Below, piece by piece: positions 41,490 through 49,863 of a stretch of 55,364 nt of DNA (positions within the stretch are counted from its first letter, which is position 1; the number at the start of each line of letters is the position of its first letter). The translations under genes were made by a program, and so were the position numbers. The stretch is from assembly GCA_900772565.1 (NCBI GenBank), contig CAAHET010000199.1, forward strand, positions 1 through 55,364, written 5' to 3'. The DNA comes from an uncultured Faecalibacterium sp. Its GTDB lineage: Bacteria > Bacillota > Clostridia > Oscillospirales > Ruminococcaceae. The notes under the pieces were generated by a model, which searched no databases, was not told where the DNA came from, and was given only the letters and a program-made list of their open reading frames with translations.

Positions 41490-42797
41490 CTAATTTTTGT
41501 CTTGCGATAAAAAGGATGCGCTGATATTATTTTGCGCGATTTTTTGTATCCTGTCAAGGCTGAAATCAGAATAATTTGCCCGTACACCATGCGCTGTTGC
41601 CAATTCCTGCGTATAATCGCGCAAAAGATAGGTGCGCACGTTGGATTTTCCGGCATCGTAATGGGTCACGGTGGGGTGCAGCTGCGGCGAAAGCACTTCA
41701 CACTGCACCGAGCCGTTCGGCTGGGTGGTCTTTTGCAGCTGCAAGGTCAGGATAGCGCCCACCAGCTGATCCGGGCGGCTCTGGGTGCTGAGAAAATTAC
41801 CCAGCGAGAAGGCGACAAAGCTTCGCCGCCCGTCCGCTGCGGTCAGCCACTGGGCGTCCTGCAATACATGGGGGTGTGTGCCCACAATGACATCCGCACC
41901 CCAGTCTGCCAGATTCTGCGCCAGCGTGCGCTGGCTGTCCACGATGGCGTGGCTGTCCTCAACGCCCCAGTGCACCCCAACCACCACAAAATCCGCCTGC
42001 TGACGCGCCAAGCGCACCTGCCGCTCGATCACATCAGTCTGGCTGGTGTAGATGACATTGGCCGTCATATTTTTGTTCTGGCGGATGCCGTTGGTGTGCT
42101 CGGTGTAGGAGAGATACGCAATCTTGACACCGTTGACGGTTTGCAGCGGGATGCGGTCGTAATCCTCTTCGCCGCGCCACAGACCAGTGGTGACCACATC
42201 CTCCGGCATGGACTCCCAAAATTGCAGCGTAGCTGCAATGCCGGAGGCACCCTTATCGTAGGTGTGGTTATTGGACAGACTGAACACCCGCACCCCGGCG
42301 CGGTACAGTGCCCGCGCACAGTCGCCGGGGGTGGAAAAGCAGGGATAGGTGGAAGGTGCAAGGGTGTCATTGCAAAGGGTCTCCTGATTGATCCAGTTCA
42401 CATCCTGCTCGGCATAGAAGGGAGCGATGTGTTCATAGCAGTAATCAAAGCTGTACTTTCCGGTTTCGCCTGCCCGGCGGGCGGCCTGATTATAGATGGG
42501 AGAGTGGATCAGGTTATCTCCCGTTGCAGAAAAACGGATGGTTTCCACCACAGGCTGCGGTTCGGGTTCCGGCTCCGGCTCCGGGGTCGCAACGGATGAA
42601 GCAGGGGACACTGCACCCTCCGGCGGCTCGATGCCGCCCACCGGTACATCTTTTCCCGGCAGCTTTGTCCAGATCCCCAGACACAGTGCTATCACGCTCA
42701 CAGCCAGAACTGACAGCACCACTGCCCGGAGCGTTTGCTTTCGACCGCGCTTACGGGCAGCCGGGCGCCGCCGCTTTAAAGGCTCCTGCTTCATCAT
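41490..42797 (-). CDS. CapA-family (poly-gamma-glutamate synthesis-like) metallophosphatase-fold protein
   Basis: 435 residues. A basic N-terminus and single membrane span (about 25-45, RAVVLSVLAVSVIALCLGIW) anchor it, followed by a Pro/Glu linker (PEPEPEPEPQP). The CapA/PgsA calcineurin-like domain has SATGDNLIH, NQETL, SLSNNHTYDKG, GVHWGVED and GTHPHVLQ. It would face outside the cell. Thirty-nine bases from dapB, so probably co-transcribed with asd-dapA-dapB. PgsB/PgsC partners for polyglutamate synthesis are not in the window, so the name indicates the family, not the reaction. Confidence 0.87.
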   Translation of the reverse strand: MMKQEPLKRRRPAARKRGRKQTLRAVVLSVLAVSVIALCLGIWTKLPGKDVPVGGIEPPEGAVSPASSVATPEPEPEPEPQPVVETIRFSATGDNLIHSPIYNQAARRAGETGKYSFDYCYEHIAPFYAEQDVNWINQETLCNDTLAPSTYPCFSTPGDCARALYRAGVRVFSLSNNHTYDKGASGIAATLQFWESMPEDVVTTGLWRGEEDYDRIPLQTVNGVKIAYLSYTEHTNGIRQNKNMTANVIYTSQTDVIERQVRLARQQADFVVVGVHWGVEDSHAIVDSQRTLAQNLADWGADVIVGTHPHVLQDAQWLTAADGRRSFVAFSLGNFLSTQSRPDQLVGAILTLQLQKTTQPNGSVQCEVLSPQLHPTVTHYDAGKSNVRTYLLRDYTQELATAHGVRANYSDFSLDRIQKIAQNNISASFLSQDKN

Positions 42798-42836
42798 TCA
42801 CCTCTTCTCCCGGTAGATGCCGGGCAATTCGTTCTT

Positions 42837-43595
42837 TCAGAGGGCGGCGATCAGATCGCCCATATCATACAGACCCGGCTCCTTCTTTGCCAGATAGACC
42901 GCAGCATTCACTGCGCCGTTGGCAAAGATGCTGCGGGAATAGGCGGTGTGCCGCAGGGTGATCACCTCGTCCGGGCCGCAGAACAGCACCTCGTGGTCGC
43001 CCACGATGCTGCCGCCGCGCACAGCACTGATGCCGATCTCCTTCGGGTCGCGCTTTTGGCGAACGGAAGAGCGGTCGTACACATAATGGTACGCACCGTC
43101 ATTCTCCTCGTTGATGGCATCGGCCAGCATCAGCGCCGTTCCGCTGGGAGCATCCAGCTTGTTGTGGTGATGCTGCTCCACGATCTCGATATCATAGTTG
43201 ATGCCCAGCACAGCAGAAGCGCGCTTGCACAGCTCCGCCAGCACGTTGATGCCCATGGACATATTGGCGCTCTTGAACACCGGAACGCTGCGGGACAGCT
43301 GCACTACCTTCAGCTGCAGCTCCTCCGAAAGGCCGGTGGTGCACACCACGATGGGCAGCTTATGGGTCTGGCAGTAGGGCAGCGCCTTTTCCACCGCAGC
43401 AGGGGAGCTGAAGTCGATGATCACATCGCCCTTGCCGTTCAGCTTTTCCAGACTGTCGTAGACCGGGATACCGTTCTGTTCGCCGTCCTTCATATCGATA
43501 CCGGCCACCACGCAGCAATCCTTCCGCTGTGCAATCATATCACACAGCACATGGCCCATGCGGCCGCCAATGCCCTGAATCACGATCTCTGTCAT
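42837..43595 (-). CDS. dapB: 4-Hydroxy-tetrahydrodipicolinate reductase
   Basis: 252 residues. NAD(P)-binding GIGGRMGHVL, IDFSSPAAVEKAL, CTTGL, SANMSMGINVL, and the catalytic EQHHHNKLDAPSGTALMLAD; SIVGDHEVLFCGPDEVITL closes. It makes tetrahydrodipicolinate for lysine and meso-DAP. ATG 43595 follows GAGGAAA; the upstream frame to 43655 lies across the intergenic hairpin. Confidence 0.96.
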   Translation of the reverse strand: MTEIVIQGIGGRMGHVLCDMIAQRKDCCVVAGIDMKDGEQNGIPVYDSLEKLNGKGDVIIDFSSPAAVEKALPYCQTHKLPIVVCTTGLSEELQLKVVQLSRSVPVFKSANMSMGINVLAELCKRASAVLGINYDIEIVEQHHHNKLDAPSGTALMLADAINEENDGAYHYVYDRSSVRQKRDPKEIGISAVRGGSIVGDHEVLFCGPDEVITLRHTAYSRSIFANGAVNAAVYLAKKEPGLYDMGDLIAAL

Positions 43596-43623
43596 TGTTG
43601 TTTCCTCGTTTCTATAATATGGC

Positions 43624-43658
43624 AGAATGCCCGGAAGCTGAAGAGTCCCGGGCATTCT
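43624..43658 (-). other. Hairpin between dapA and dapB
   Basis: AGAATGCCCGG (43624-43634) and CCGGGCATTCT (43648-43658) form an 11-bp perfect stem. On the coding (minus) strand it is followed by ATATTATAG, without a T run, so it is not a standard terminator; it may stabilise or separate the dapA and dapB messages. Confidence 0.5.
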
Positions 43659-43667
43659 GTACGATTT

Positions 43668-44561
43668 TTATTCCTTGATCAGACCGGCAGCCTGCAGAGC
43701 CTGCTCGATCTTTGCCTTGTGGGCATCGCTGGGCTCTACCAGCGGCAGACGGCACTCACCTGCGTTCCAGCCCAGCACGTTCATGGCGTACTTGACCGGA
43801 ATGGGGTTCACCTCGCAGAACAGAGCCTCCTCCAGTGGCAGCATTTCCAGCTGCAAAGCGCAGGCTTTGGCGGTGTCGCCGTCAAAGAAAGCCTGACAGC
43901 AATTATGCACCAGCTCCGGCGCAACATTGGACACCACACTGATGACGCCCTTGCCGCCCAATGCCAGCAGGGAAACCACCTGATCGTCATTGCCGGAGTA
44001 GATGTTCAGCGCATCACCGCACAGTGCAGCCACCTTGGCCACCTGAGAAATGTTGCCGGAGGCCTCCTTGATGCCGTTGATGAGCGGGTGCTTGCTCAGC
44101 TCCAGTGCAGTCTCGGGCGCAATGTTCAGACCCGTGCGGGAGGGCACATTGTACAGGATGACCGGGATGCCGCCAGCCTCAGCCATGGCGGTAAAGTGCG
44201 CCACCAGACCGGCCTGCGAGGTCTTGTTGTAGTAGGGGGTGACCATCAGCAGGGCATCGGCACCGCAGGCAGCAGATTTTGCTGCCAGTGCGCAGCCGTG
44301 GTCGGTATCGTTCGAACCGGCACCGGCAATGACCGGTACGCGGTGATTGACCGTATCCACGGTAAACTTGATGGCGGCCAGCTGCTCCTCATCGACCATG
44401 GTAGAGCACTCGCCGGTGGTGCCGCAGATGATGATGGCATCGGTGTGGCGGGCGATCTGATCCTCGATAATGCGGCCCAGCTCGTCAAAGTTGATGCTTC
44501 CGTCCTCGTACATCGGGGTAATGATGGCTACACCCGCGCCGGTAAAGACAGGCTTCTTCAT
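43668..44561 (-). CDS. dapA: 4-Hydroxy-tetrahydrodipicolinate synthase
   Basis: 297 residues, TIM barrel. CGTTGECSTMVDEEQ, AGAGSNDTDHGCALA, ALLMVTPYYNKTSQAG, VILYNVPSRTGLNI with the catalytic tyrosine, and NGIKEASGNISQV with the Schiff-base lysine are all present, plus IYSGNDDQV. Condenses pyruvate with aspartate semialdehyde. ATG follows AAAGGAG. Second in the minus-strand lysine/DAP operon. Confidence 0.97.
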   Translation of the reverse strand: MKKPVFTGAGVAIITPMYEDGSINFDELGRIIEDQIARHTDAIIICGTTGECSTMVDEEQLAAIKFTVDTVNHRVPVIAGAGSNDTDHGCALAAKSAACGADALLMVTPYYNKTSQAGLVAHFTAMAEAGGIPVILYNVPSRTGLNIAPETALELSKHPLINGIKEASGNISQVAKVAALCGDALNIYSGNDDQVVSLLALGGKGVISVVSNVAPELVHNCCQAFFDGDTAKACALQLEMLPLEEALFCEVNPIPVKYAMNVLGWNAGECRLPLVEPSDAHKAKIEQALQAAGLIKE

Positions 44562-44606
44562 AGTAAAAAACTCCTTTGCTGCGTGTATCGCGCAAAAATT
44601 CAGGCA

Positions 44607-45689
44607 TTAGTCCATATAGCCCTTCGCTGCCAGCAGCTCAGCCAGCAGCACAGCACCGCCGGCAGCACCGCGCAGGGTGTTGTGGCTCATGCAGGCAAAC
44701 TTGTAGTCGAACAGGGTGTCCTCCCGCAGACGGCCGATGCACACGGCCATGCCGTTCTCGGTGTTGCGGTCCAGCTTGGGCTGCGGACGATCGGGCTCGG
44801 TAAAGTAGTGGAGGAACTGCTTGGGTGCGCTGGGCAGGTTCAGCTCCTGTGCGGGGCCGCGGAAGTTCGCCCATGCTTCCAGCATCTGCTCCTTGGTGGG
44901 CTTTTTGTCAAAGCTTACGAACACGGCTGCGGTGTGGCCGTCCGAGACAGGCACACGGAAGCACTGTGCGGTGATGACCGGCTTTTCAGCGTTGACGATC
45001 TGATCACCCTCAATGTGGCCCCACAGCTTCAGCGGCTCGCGCTCGCTCTTTTCCTCCTCGCCGCCGATGTAGGGGATTACGTTGTCCACGATCTCAGGCA
45101 TCCGGTCAAAGGTCTTGCCTGCACCGGAAATGGCCTGATAGGTGCACACCAGCGCCTTGCTTACGCCAAAGTCCTTCATCAGGGGATGCAGGGCAGGCAC
45201 ATAGCTCTGCAGGCTGCAATTGGACTTGACGGCGATGAAGCCGCGCTTGGTGCCCAGACGCTTGCGCTGGGCGGGAATAATCTCGATATGGTCGGCGTTG
45301 ATCTCGGGCACCACCATGGGAACATCCGGGGTGAAACGATGAGCACTGTTATTGGAGACAACCGGGCACTCAGCCTTGGCGTATGCTTCCTCCAGTGCTT
45401 TGATCTCGTCCTTGGGCATGTTGACAGCGCAGAAAACAAAATCTACCTGCGAAGCCACTTCTTCCACCTTGGAAGCGTCCAGAACGGTCATCTTCTTCAC
45501 GCTCTCCGGCATGGGAGTGGTCATGGCCCAGCGGGAGCCTACTGCATCCTCATAGCTCTTACCCGCACTGCGGCCGGATGCGGCCAGTACGGTCAGCTTG
45601 AACCAAGGATGATTCTCCAGCAGAGTCACAAAACGCTGACCCACCATGCCAGTTGCGCCTACGATACCCACTTTATACTGTCTTTCCAT
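44607..45689 (-). CDS. asd: Aspartate-semialdehyde dehydrogenase (archaeal/fungal-type)
   Basis: 360 residues. KVGIVGATGMVGQRFVTLLE for NADP, SNNSAHRF, VPEINADHIE, the catalytic cysteine in KSNCSLQSYVPALHPL, and FRVPVSDGHTAAVFVSF. The length and the NCSLQ context match the archaeal/yeast branch rather than the proteobacterial form (QNCVG type). Reduces aspartyl phosphate to the semialdehyde used by dapA. ATG 45689 follows AAAGGAAAGG. No clear promoter was found in the 160 bases upstream. Confidence 0.95.
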   Translation of the reverse strand: MERQYKVGIVGATGMVGQRFVTLLENHPWFKLTVLAASGRSAGKSYEDAVGSRWAMTTPMPESVKKMTVLDASKVEEVASQVDFVFCAVNMPKDEIKALEEAYAKAECPVVSNNSAHRFTPDVPMVVPEINADHIEIIPAQRKRLGTKRGFIAVKSNCSLQSYVPALHPLMKDFGVSKALVCTYQAISGAGKTFDRMPEIVDNVIPYIGGEEEKSEREPLKLWGHIEGDQIVNAEKPVITAQCFRVPVSDGHTAAVFVSFDKKPTKEQMLEAWANFRGPAQELNLPSAPKQFLHYFTEPDRPQPKLDRNTENGMAVCIGRLREDTLFDYKFACMSHNTLRGAAGGAVLLAELLAAKGYMD

Positions 45690-45750
45690 TTCCAGCACCT
45701 TTCCTTTCAAAAAACCAAACAGCAAATCTTAGCATTGCGAAGAACACGGC

Positions 45751-45779
45751 TTGCAAACCGGACAGCGATGCAATATAAT
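45751..45779 (+). promoter_or_regulatory. Sigma-A promoter of queA
   Basis: TTGCAA (45751-45756), 17-base spacer, TATAAT (45774-45779); divergent from asd. Confidence 0.82.
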
Positions 45780-45855
45780 AGATACTGTTTATACAGATTC
45801 TATGATATCATTGATACGTTGTCCGTGTCAATCATCGGAAAGGCAAATGCACACT

Positions 45856-46884
45856 ATGTTAAAAAAAGATTTTTGGTATGATTTACCCAAAGAGCTCATT
45901 GCACAGGAGCCTGCAGCCCCGCGGGATGCGGCGCGGCTGATGGTTCTGAGCCAAAAGGACGACAGCATCCGGCACAAGGTGTTCCGTGATCTGCCGGAAT
46001 TTCTGGAACCGGGGGATCTTTTGGTGGTGAACAATTCCAAAGTGCTGCCCGCCCGCATCGTGGGCGTCAAGCAGCCTACTGGTGCCGTGTGCGAGCTGCT
46101 GCTGCTGCGGCAGGTGAAGGGCGACCAGTGGGAGTGCCTGGCAAAGCCCGGCAAGCGGATGCAGCCCGGCACGAAGGTGAGCTTTGGTGATGGCAGTTTG
46201 ACCGCCGTGGTGGATGAGACCATGGAGGACGGCAACAAGTACGTTACATTCTATTATGATACCGAAACGCTTTATGAAAAACTGGATGAATTTGGCAAGA
46301 TGCCGCTGCCGCCCTACATCACAAAGCAGCTGGAGGATCAGAGCCAGTACCAGACCGTCTACGCCAAGGAGCTGGGCAGCGCAGCCGCTCCCACTGCCGG
46401 GCTGCACTTTACCCCGGAGCTGATGGACACTCTCCGCGCCATGGGCGTCGGCATTGCCGAGGTCACCCTGCACGTTGGTCTGGGCACCTTCCGTCCCGTG
46501 CAGGAGGACGAGATTACCGACCACAAGATGCACAGCGAGTGGTACTCCATCAGCGAGGAGACCGCCCGGCGCATCCGCGAGACCAAGGCCGCAGGCCACC
46601 GGGTCATCGCCGTGGGCACCACCAGCTGCCGTACGCTGGAGGCTGCCGCTGCCAAGTACGGCGAGATCAAAGCTTGCAGCGGCAATACCTCCATCTTCTT
46701 GTATCCGGGTGTGAAGTTCAACTGCATCGACGGTCTGATCACCAACTTCCATCTGCCGGAGAGTACCCTGATCATGCTGGTGTCTGCACTGTACGGCTAC
46801 GAAAAGACCATGCACGCCTATGAGGTAGCCGTGGCAGAGAAGTACCGCTTTTTCTCCTTTGGAGATGCGATGCTTATCTTGTAA
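45856..46884 (+). CDS. queA: S-adenosylmethionine:tRNA ribosyltransferase-isomerase
   Basis: 342 residues. DFWYDLPKELIAQEPAAPRD, then DLLVVNNSKVLPARI, TVYAKELGSAAAPTAGLHFT, EVTLHVGLGTFRPV and NFHLPESTLIMLVSALYGYE are the QueA signatures. It makes epoxyqueuosine in tRNA from SAM; tgt, the preceding step, is the next gene. ATG 45856 gives the usual N-terminus; ATG 45847, nearer GGAAAGG, is an alternative three codons longer. Confidence 0.96.
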   Translation: MLKKDFWYDLPKELIAQEPAAPRDAARLMVLSQKDDSIRHKVFRDLPEFLEPGDLLVVNNSKVLPARIVGVKQPTGAVCELLLLRQVKGDQWECLAKPGKRMQPGTKVSFGDGSLTAVVDETMEDGNKYVTFYYDTETLYEKLDEFGKMPLPPYITKQLEDQSQYQTVYAKELGSAAAPTAGLHFTPELMDTLRAMGVGIAEVTLHVGLGTFRPVQEDEITDHKMHSEWYSISEETARRIRETKAAGHRVIAVGTTSCRTLEAAAAKYGEIKACSGNTSIFLYPGVKFNCIDGLITNFHLPESTLIMLVSALYGYEKTMHAYEVAVAEKYRFFSFGDAMLIL

Positions 46885-46931
46885 TTTTTCTATAATTGCG
46901 GCATAATGCTGCCATAATCATTCTGATAACT

Positions 46932-46978
46932 TGCAGGCTCACGGCCTGCATCGAGGCTGCACGGCTGTTTTCCGTGCG
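46932..46978 (+). other. Two tandem hairpins in the queA-tgt gap
   Basis: TGCAGGC pairs with GCCTGCA (about 46932-46950), and GCACGG with CCGTGC (about 46960-46978), both in the 110-base gap before tgt. No preQ1 riboswitch core is recognisable and no T run follows. Confidence 0.35.
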
Positions 46979-46994
46979 CAGAAAGGAAAAGACC

Positions 46995-48140
46995 ATGCCT
47001 TCTTTGACGACCTACACCTTGCTCAAGCAGGAACATAACGCCCGGCGGGGCGAGTTTAAGACCGTGCACGGCACGGTACAGACCCCTGCTTTCCAGAACG
47101 TTGCCACCGCAGGTGCCATCAAGGGCGGCCTGTCGGCGCAGGATTTGAAGGATATCGGCGCACAGGTCATGCTGTGCAATACCTACCACCTGCACCTGCG
47201 TCCCGGCGACAAGCTGGTAGCGGATATGGGCGGCCTGCACAAATTTACCCGCTGGAACGGGCCCATCCTGACCGACAGCGGTGGATTTCAGGTGTTCAGT
47301 CTGGCAAAGCTGCGCAAGATCACCGAGGAAGGCGTGACCTTCGCTTCCCATCTGGACGGTCACCGCATCTTTATGGGCCCGGAGGAGAGTATGCAGATCC
47401 AGGCAAATCTGGGTTCTACCATCGCTATGGCCTTTGATGAATGCGTGGAGAACCCCGCCCAGCACGATTACTCTAAGGACAGCTGCGAGCGCACCACCCG
47501 CTGGCTGAAACGCTGCAAAGCCGAAATGGCACGGCTGAAGCACGAGGGAATCTCGGTCAACCCGAATCAGCTTCTGTTCGGCATCAATCAGGGCTGCACT
47601 TATGCAGACCTGCGTGTGGAGCACATGAAGCAGATCGCAGAGCTGGAGCTGGACGGCTACGCCATCGGCGGTCTGGCTGTGGGCGAGCCCACCGAGGTGA
47701 TGTATGAGATGATCAGTCAGGTGGAGCCGTACATGCCCAAAGATAAGATCCGCTATCTGATGGGTGTCGGCACCCCCGGCAACATCATCGAGGCCGTAGC
47801 CCGCGGTGTAGACCTGTTTGACTGCGTTATGCCCAGCCGCAATGCCCGTCATGGTCACCTGAATACATGGAGCGGCATCATCAACATCAAAAATGCCAAG
47901 TATGAGCGGGACGAGCGTCCCATCGACCCCGCCTGCGGCTGCCCGGTGTGCCGCAACTACTCCCGCGCCTACATCCGGCATCTGCTCAAGGCAGACGAGA
48001 TGCTGGGTATGCGCCTGACCGTGATGCACAACCTGTGGTTCTACAACCACCTGATGGAGCGCATCCGAGACGAGCTGGATGCCGGCACCTTTACCGCTTT
48101 CCACGACAGATATGTGAAACTTCTGGATACCCGAATTTAA
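46995..48140 (+). CDS. tgt: tRNA-guanine transglycosylase
   Basis: 381 residues. TPAFQNVATAGAIKGG, CNTYHLHLRPGDKLV, LTDSGGFQVFSLAKLRKITE with the nucleophile-region Asp, GGLAVGEPTEVMY, DLFDCVMPSRNARHG, and the zinc ligands CGCPVC with a later His. Exchanges G34 for preQ1. ATG 46995 follows AAAGGAAAAG; the longer frame to 46896 runs through the hairpins. Confidence 0.97.
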   Translation: MPSLTTYTLLKQEHNARRGEFKTVHGTVQTPAFQNVATAGAIKGGLSAQDLKDIGAQVMLCNTYHLHLRPGDKLVADMGGLHKFTRWNGPILTDSGGFQVFSLAKLRKITEEGVTFASHLDGHRIFMGPEESMQIQANLGSTIAMAFDECVENPAQHDYSKDSCERTTRWLKRCKAEMARLKHEGISVNPNQLLFGINQGCTYADLRVEHMKQIAELELDGYAIGGLAVGEPTEVMYEMISQVEPYMPKDKIRYLMGVGTPGNIIEAVARGVDLFDCVMPSRNARHGHLNTWSGIINIKNAKYERDERPIDPACGCPVCRNYSRAYIRHLLKADEMLGMRLTVMHNLWFYNHLMERIRDELDAGTFTAFHDRYVKLLDTRI

Positions 48141-48149
48141 ACTTTAGCC

Positions 48150-48178
48150 TTGCAACAAGACTGATAAGAGGGTATAAT
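48150..48178 (+). promoter_or_regulatory. Sigma-A promoter of yajC
   Basis: TTGCAA (48150-48155), 17-base spacer, TATAAT (48173-48178), start codon at 48215. Confidence 0.82.
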
Positions 48179-48214
48179 AGCATTATCTGAATTTTTGAGA
48201 GGAGATTTTGCCCC

Positions 48215-48532
48215 ATGCAATTTCTGACTACCACGTCCGAAGGCTATATCAGCCTGTTCTTCACGCTGGCACTGATGCTGGTCCTGCTGTACTTCATGAT
48301 CTACCGTCCCCAGAAGAAGCAGGAAAAGAAGGATGCCGCTATGCGCAGCAGTCTGGAAATCGGCGATCAGGTCACCACCATCGGCGGTGTCATTGGCCGT
48401 GTTGTCGCCATCAAGGACGACACCTTTGTTCTGGAGACCGGCGCTGACCGCGTGAAGATCCGCTTCACCAAGTCTGCTATCTCTTCGGTCGAAAAGCTGA
48501 ACATGGACAAGGCTCCTGCCGATAAGAAGTAA
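48215..48532 (+). CDS. yajC: Preprotein translocase accessory subunit YajC
   Basis: 105 residues. One membrane helix (about 12-30, YISLFFTLALMLVLLYFMIY) followed by RPQKKQEKKDAAM, LEIGDQVTTIGGVIGRVVAI and a basic tail. Accessory to SecDF-YidC. queA-tgt-yajC is a conserved cluster. SD GAGAGGAG (48197-48204). Confidence 0.95.
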   Translation: MQFLTTTSEGYISLFFTLALMLVLLYFMIYRPQKKQEKKDAAMRSSLEIGDQVTTIGGVIGRVVAIKDDTFVLETGADRVKIRFTKSAISSVEKLNMDKAPADKK

Positions 48533-48554
48533 GCGTTTACACCGTGCATACATG

Positions 48555-48597
48555 AACCGCCTCCCTGCATAGACTATGTGCAGGGAGGCGGTTTTGT
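48555..48597 (+). terminator. Terminator of yajC that also contains the next gene's ribosome binding site
   Basis: AACCGCCTCCCTGCA (48555-48569) pairs perfectly with TGCAGGGAGGCGGTT (48578-48592), followed by TTGTT. The right arm holds GGGAGG, the only Shine-Dalgarno sequence for the ATG at 48599. Confidence 0.85.
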
Positions 48598-48598
48598 T

Positions 48599-48997
48599 AT
48601 GTCTGAATCTCGTGGTTTCCCGGCGGAGCTTCTTTCGTTTCTGGTTTTTGGGTTGCTGGGAGTGGCCGTAACAGCGGCAGTTCTGGCTGGTTTTGCGCAG
48701 CTGATGGCCGGGCAGGGTTGCTCCGGCAGTGTAGTGCCGATACTTGCCACAACAGCTGTGTGCATGGGCAGTCTGCTGTGCGCACTGGCGGCAGCGTTCC
48801 GTAAAAAGGCGCGCGGTCTGCTGACAGGATTGCTTCAAAGTACATTTCTGGCTGTGCCGCTGGCGCTTTCTGCTGTATGGAATGGTACAGCCACCGAGCC
48901 GGCTGTGGTGTGTCGCAATCTGGCGGTGTTGCTCTGCGGCTGTATCGGAGGGGTACTTGGGGTCACTCTGCGCAGCCGCAGGCACGCACTTCGTTGA
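48599..48997 (+). CDS. TIGR04086/YrzE-like membrane protein
   Basis: 132 residues with about four hydrophobic segments: LLSFLVFGLLGVAVTAAVLA, VVPILATTAVCMGSLLCALA, FLAVPLALSAVW and VLLCGCIGGVLGV, and a charged loop AAFRKKARGLLTGLL. This size and layout after yajC matches the TIGR04086 (YrzE) family of unknown function. The start codon follows GGGAGG inside the yajC terminator stem; the longer frame to 48578 begins within the stem. Confidence 0.75.
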   Translation: MSESRGFPAELLSFLVFGLLGVAVTAAVLAGFAQLMAGQGCSGSVVPILATTAVCMGSLLCALAAAFRKKARGLLTGLLQSTFLAVPLALSAVWNGTATEPAVVCRNLAVLLCGCIGGVLGVTLRSRRHALR

Positions 48998-49038
48998 TCG
49001 CACCAGCAAATCGAACGCAACAGAGGGGAAAACAGTGT

Positions 49039-49788
49039 ATGTGGATCTATGAACAATCCAACCCGGAAGAAACCTTATCTTTACTGCCGCAGACGGTCAG
49101 CCTGCCGGTACAGAAAGCGGAACCTGCTCTGCCGACTGTACCGGCAACTGCACCGAAACCGCTGACACCAGTACAGTCAAAAGAGCCTTGCATCCCGGCA
49201 GGGCATCGTCATGCCACCCGGGATTGCTGGCTGCTGGCTGCGGCCTTTCTGCTGGGGTGTACAGCAGCCGGTGTATTGCAGGCCGTATGCGATGCCCGGC
49301 AGGCAGAACTGCTGCGGTATTATCTGGAAGCGTGGCAAGGGCTGTTTGCACCGGGCAGTATGCAGGGGACGGTACAGCTTTTTAGCATGGAATATCTGGC
49401 TCTCGGCCTTGTGGTCAGCCTGTTTCTGGTATTGGGGCTGTCTGCCCTTGGGCCGGTAATGATCTTTGGCAGCATGATGCTGTACGGTTTGGGCAGCGGG
49501 CTGCTTATGGTACAGCTTTGTGCAGCAGGCGGGTGGAAAACGATACTTCCGGCATTGCTGTGGACAGGTTTACCGGCGGCAGCGGCAAGCGGTTGTCTGT
49601 GCTTTTTCGGAGCCTGTGCTTTGCAGGTCAGCAGCCGGATTCACGCCTATTCTTTTTGCAAACATCCCGGCGGACAAGCCCGTCCCGGAGTGCAGGCACT
49701 GCTGGGACAGTATCTGCTGACCATGGTGGTGTTGCTGCCGCTGTGCGGCGCGGCGGCAGGGCTTTCGTATTTGGGCAGCCGCCTGTAA
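49039..49788 (+). CDS. SpoIIM-like membrane protein
   Basis: 249 residues. A cytosolic Pro-rich N-terminus (about 1-60) precedes five predicted membrane helices (about 63-82, 117-136, 138-162, 168-186, 220-243). After helix one comes ARQAELLRYYLEAWQGLF, which by my recollection aligns with the QKEDLYYYLQRFFGQ region of Bacillus SpoIIM, and the YLALGLVVSLFLVLGLSALG to GLGSGLLMVQLCAAGGWKTI block matches the family's core. SpoIIM belongs to the DMP engulfment complex. The N-terminal extension is unusual. ATG follows AGAGGGGAA (49022-49030). Assignment is by eye. Confidence 0.6.
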   Translation: MWIYEQSNPEETLSLLPQTVSLPVQKAEPALPTVPATAPKPLTPVQSKEPCIPAGHRHATRDCWLLAAAFLLGCTAAGVLQAVCDARQAELLRYYLEAWQGLFAPGSMQGTVQLFSMEYLALGLVVSLFLVLGLSALGPVMIFGSMMLYGLGSGLLMVQLCAAGGWKTILPALLWTGLPAAAASGCLCFFGACALQVSSRIHAYSFCKHPGGQARPGVQALLGQYLLTMVVLLPLCGAAAGLSYLGSRL

Positions 49789-49802
49789 ACAGCATCCTTT
49801 TC

Positions 49803-49831
49803 TTGCGGGTTTTGGCGCAGTGTGTTACAAT
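49803..49831 (+). promoter_or_regulatory. Sigma-A promoter of radA
   Basis: TTGCGG (49803-49808), 17-base spacer, TACAAT (49826-49831), 32 bases before the radA start. Confidence 0.68.
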
Positions 49832-49863
49832 AACAAAAGACCATAAATAAATGAGGGACAGAC

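Noticed and set aside
42948..45881. A 977-codon open frame on the plus strand opposite dapB, dapA and asd
   Set aside because: It is the antisense shadow of three certain genes. Codon bias in this GC-rich genome removes antisense stops. Its translation is rich in His, Gln, Leu and Val with no family motif.
46885..46994. A preQ1 riboswitch before tgt
   Set aside because: Two small hairpins are present, but no preQ1 aptamer core or A-rich tail is visible, and queA and tgt are not the usual preQ1 targets.
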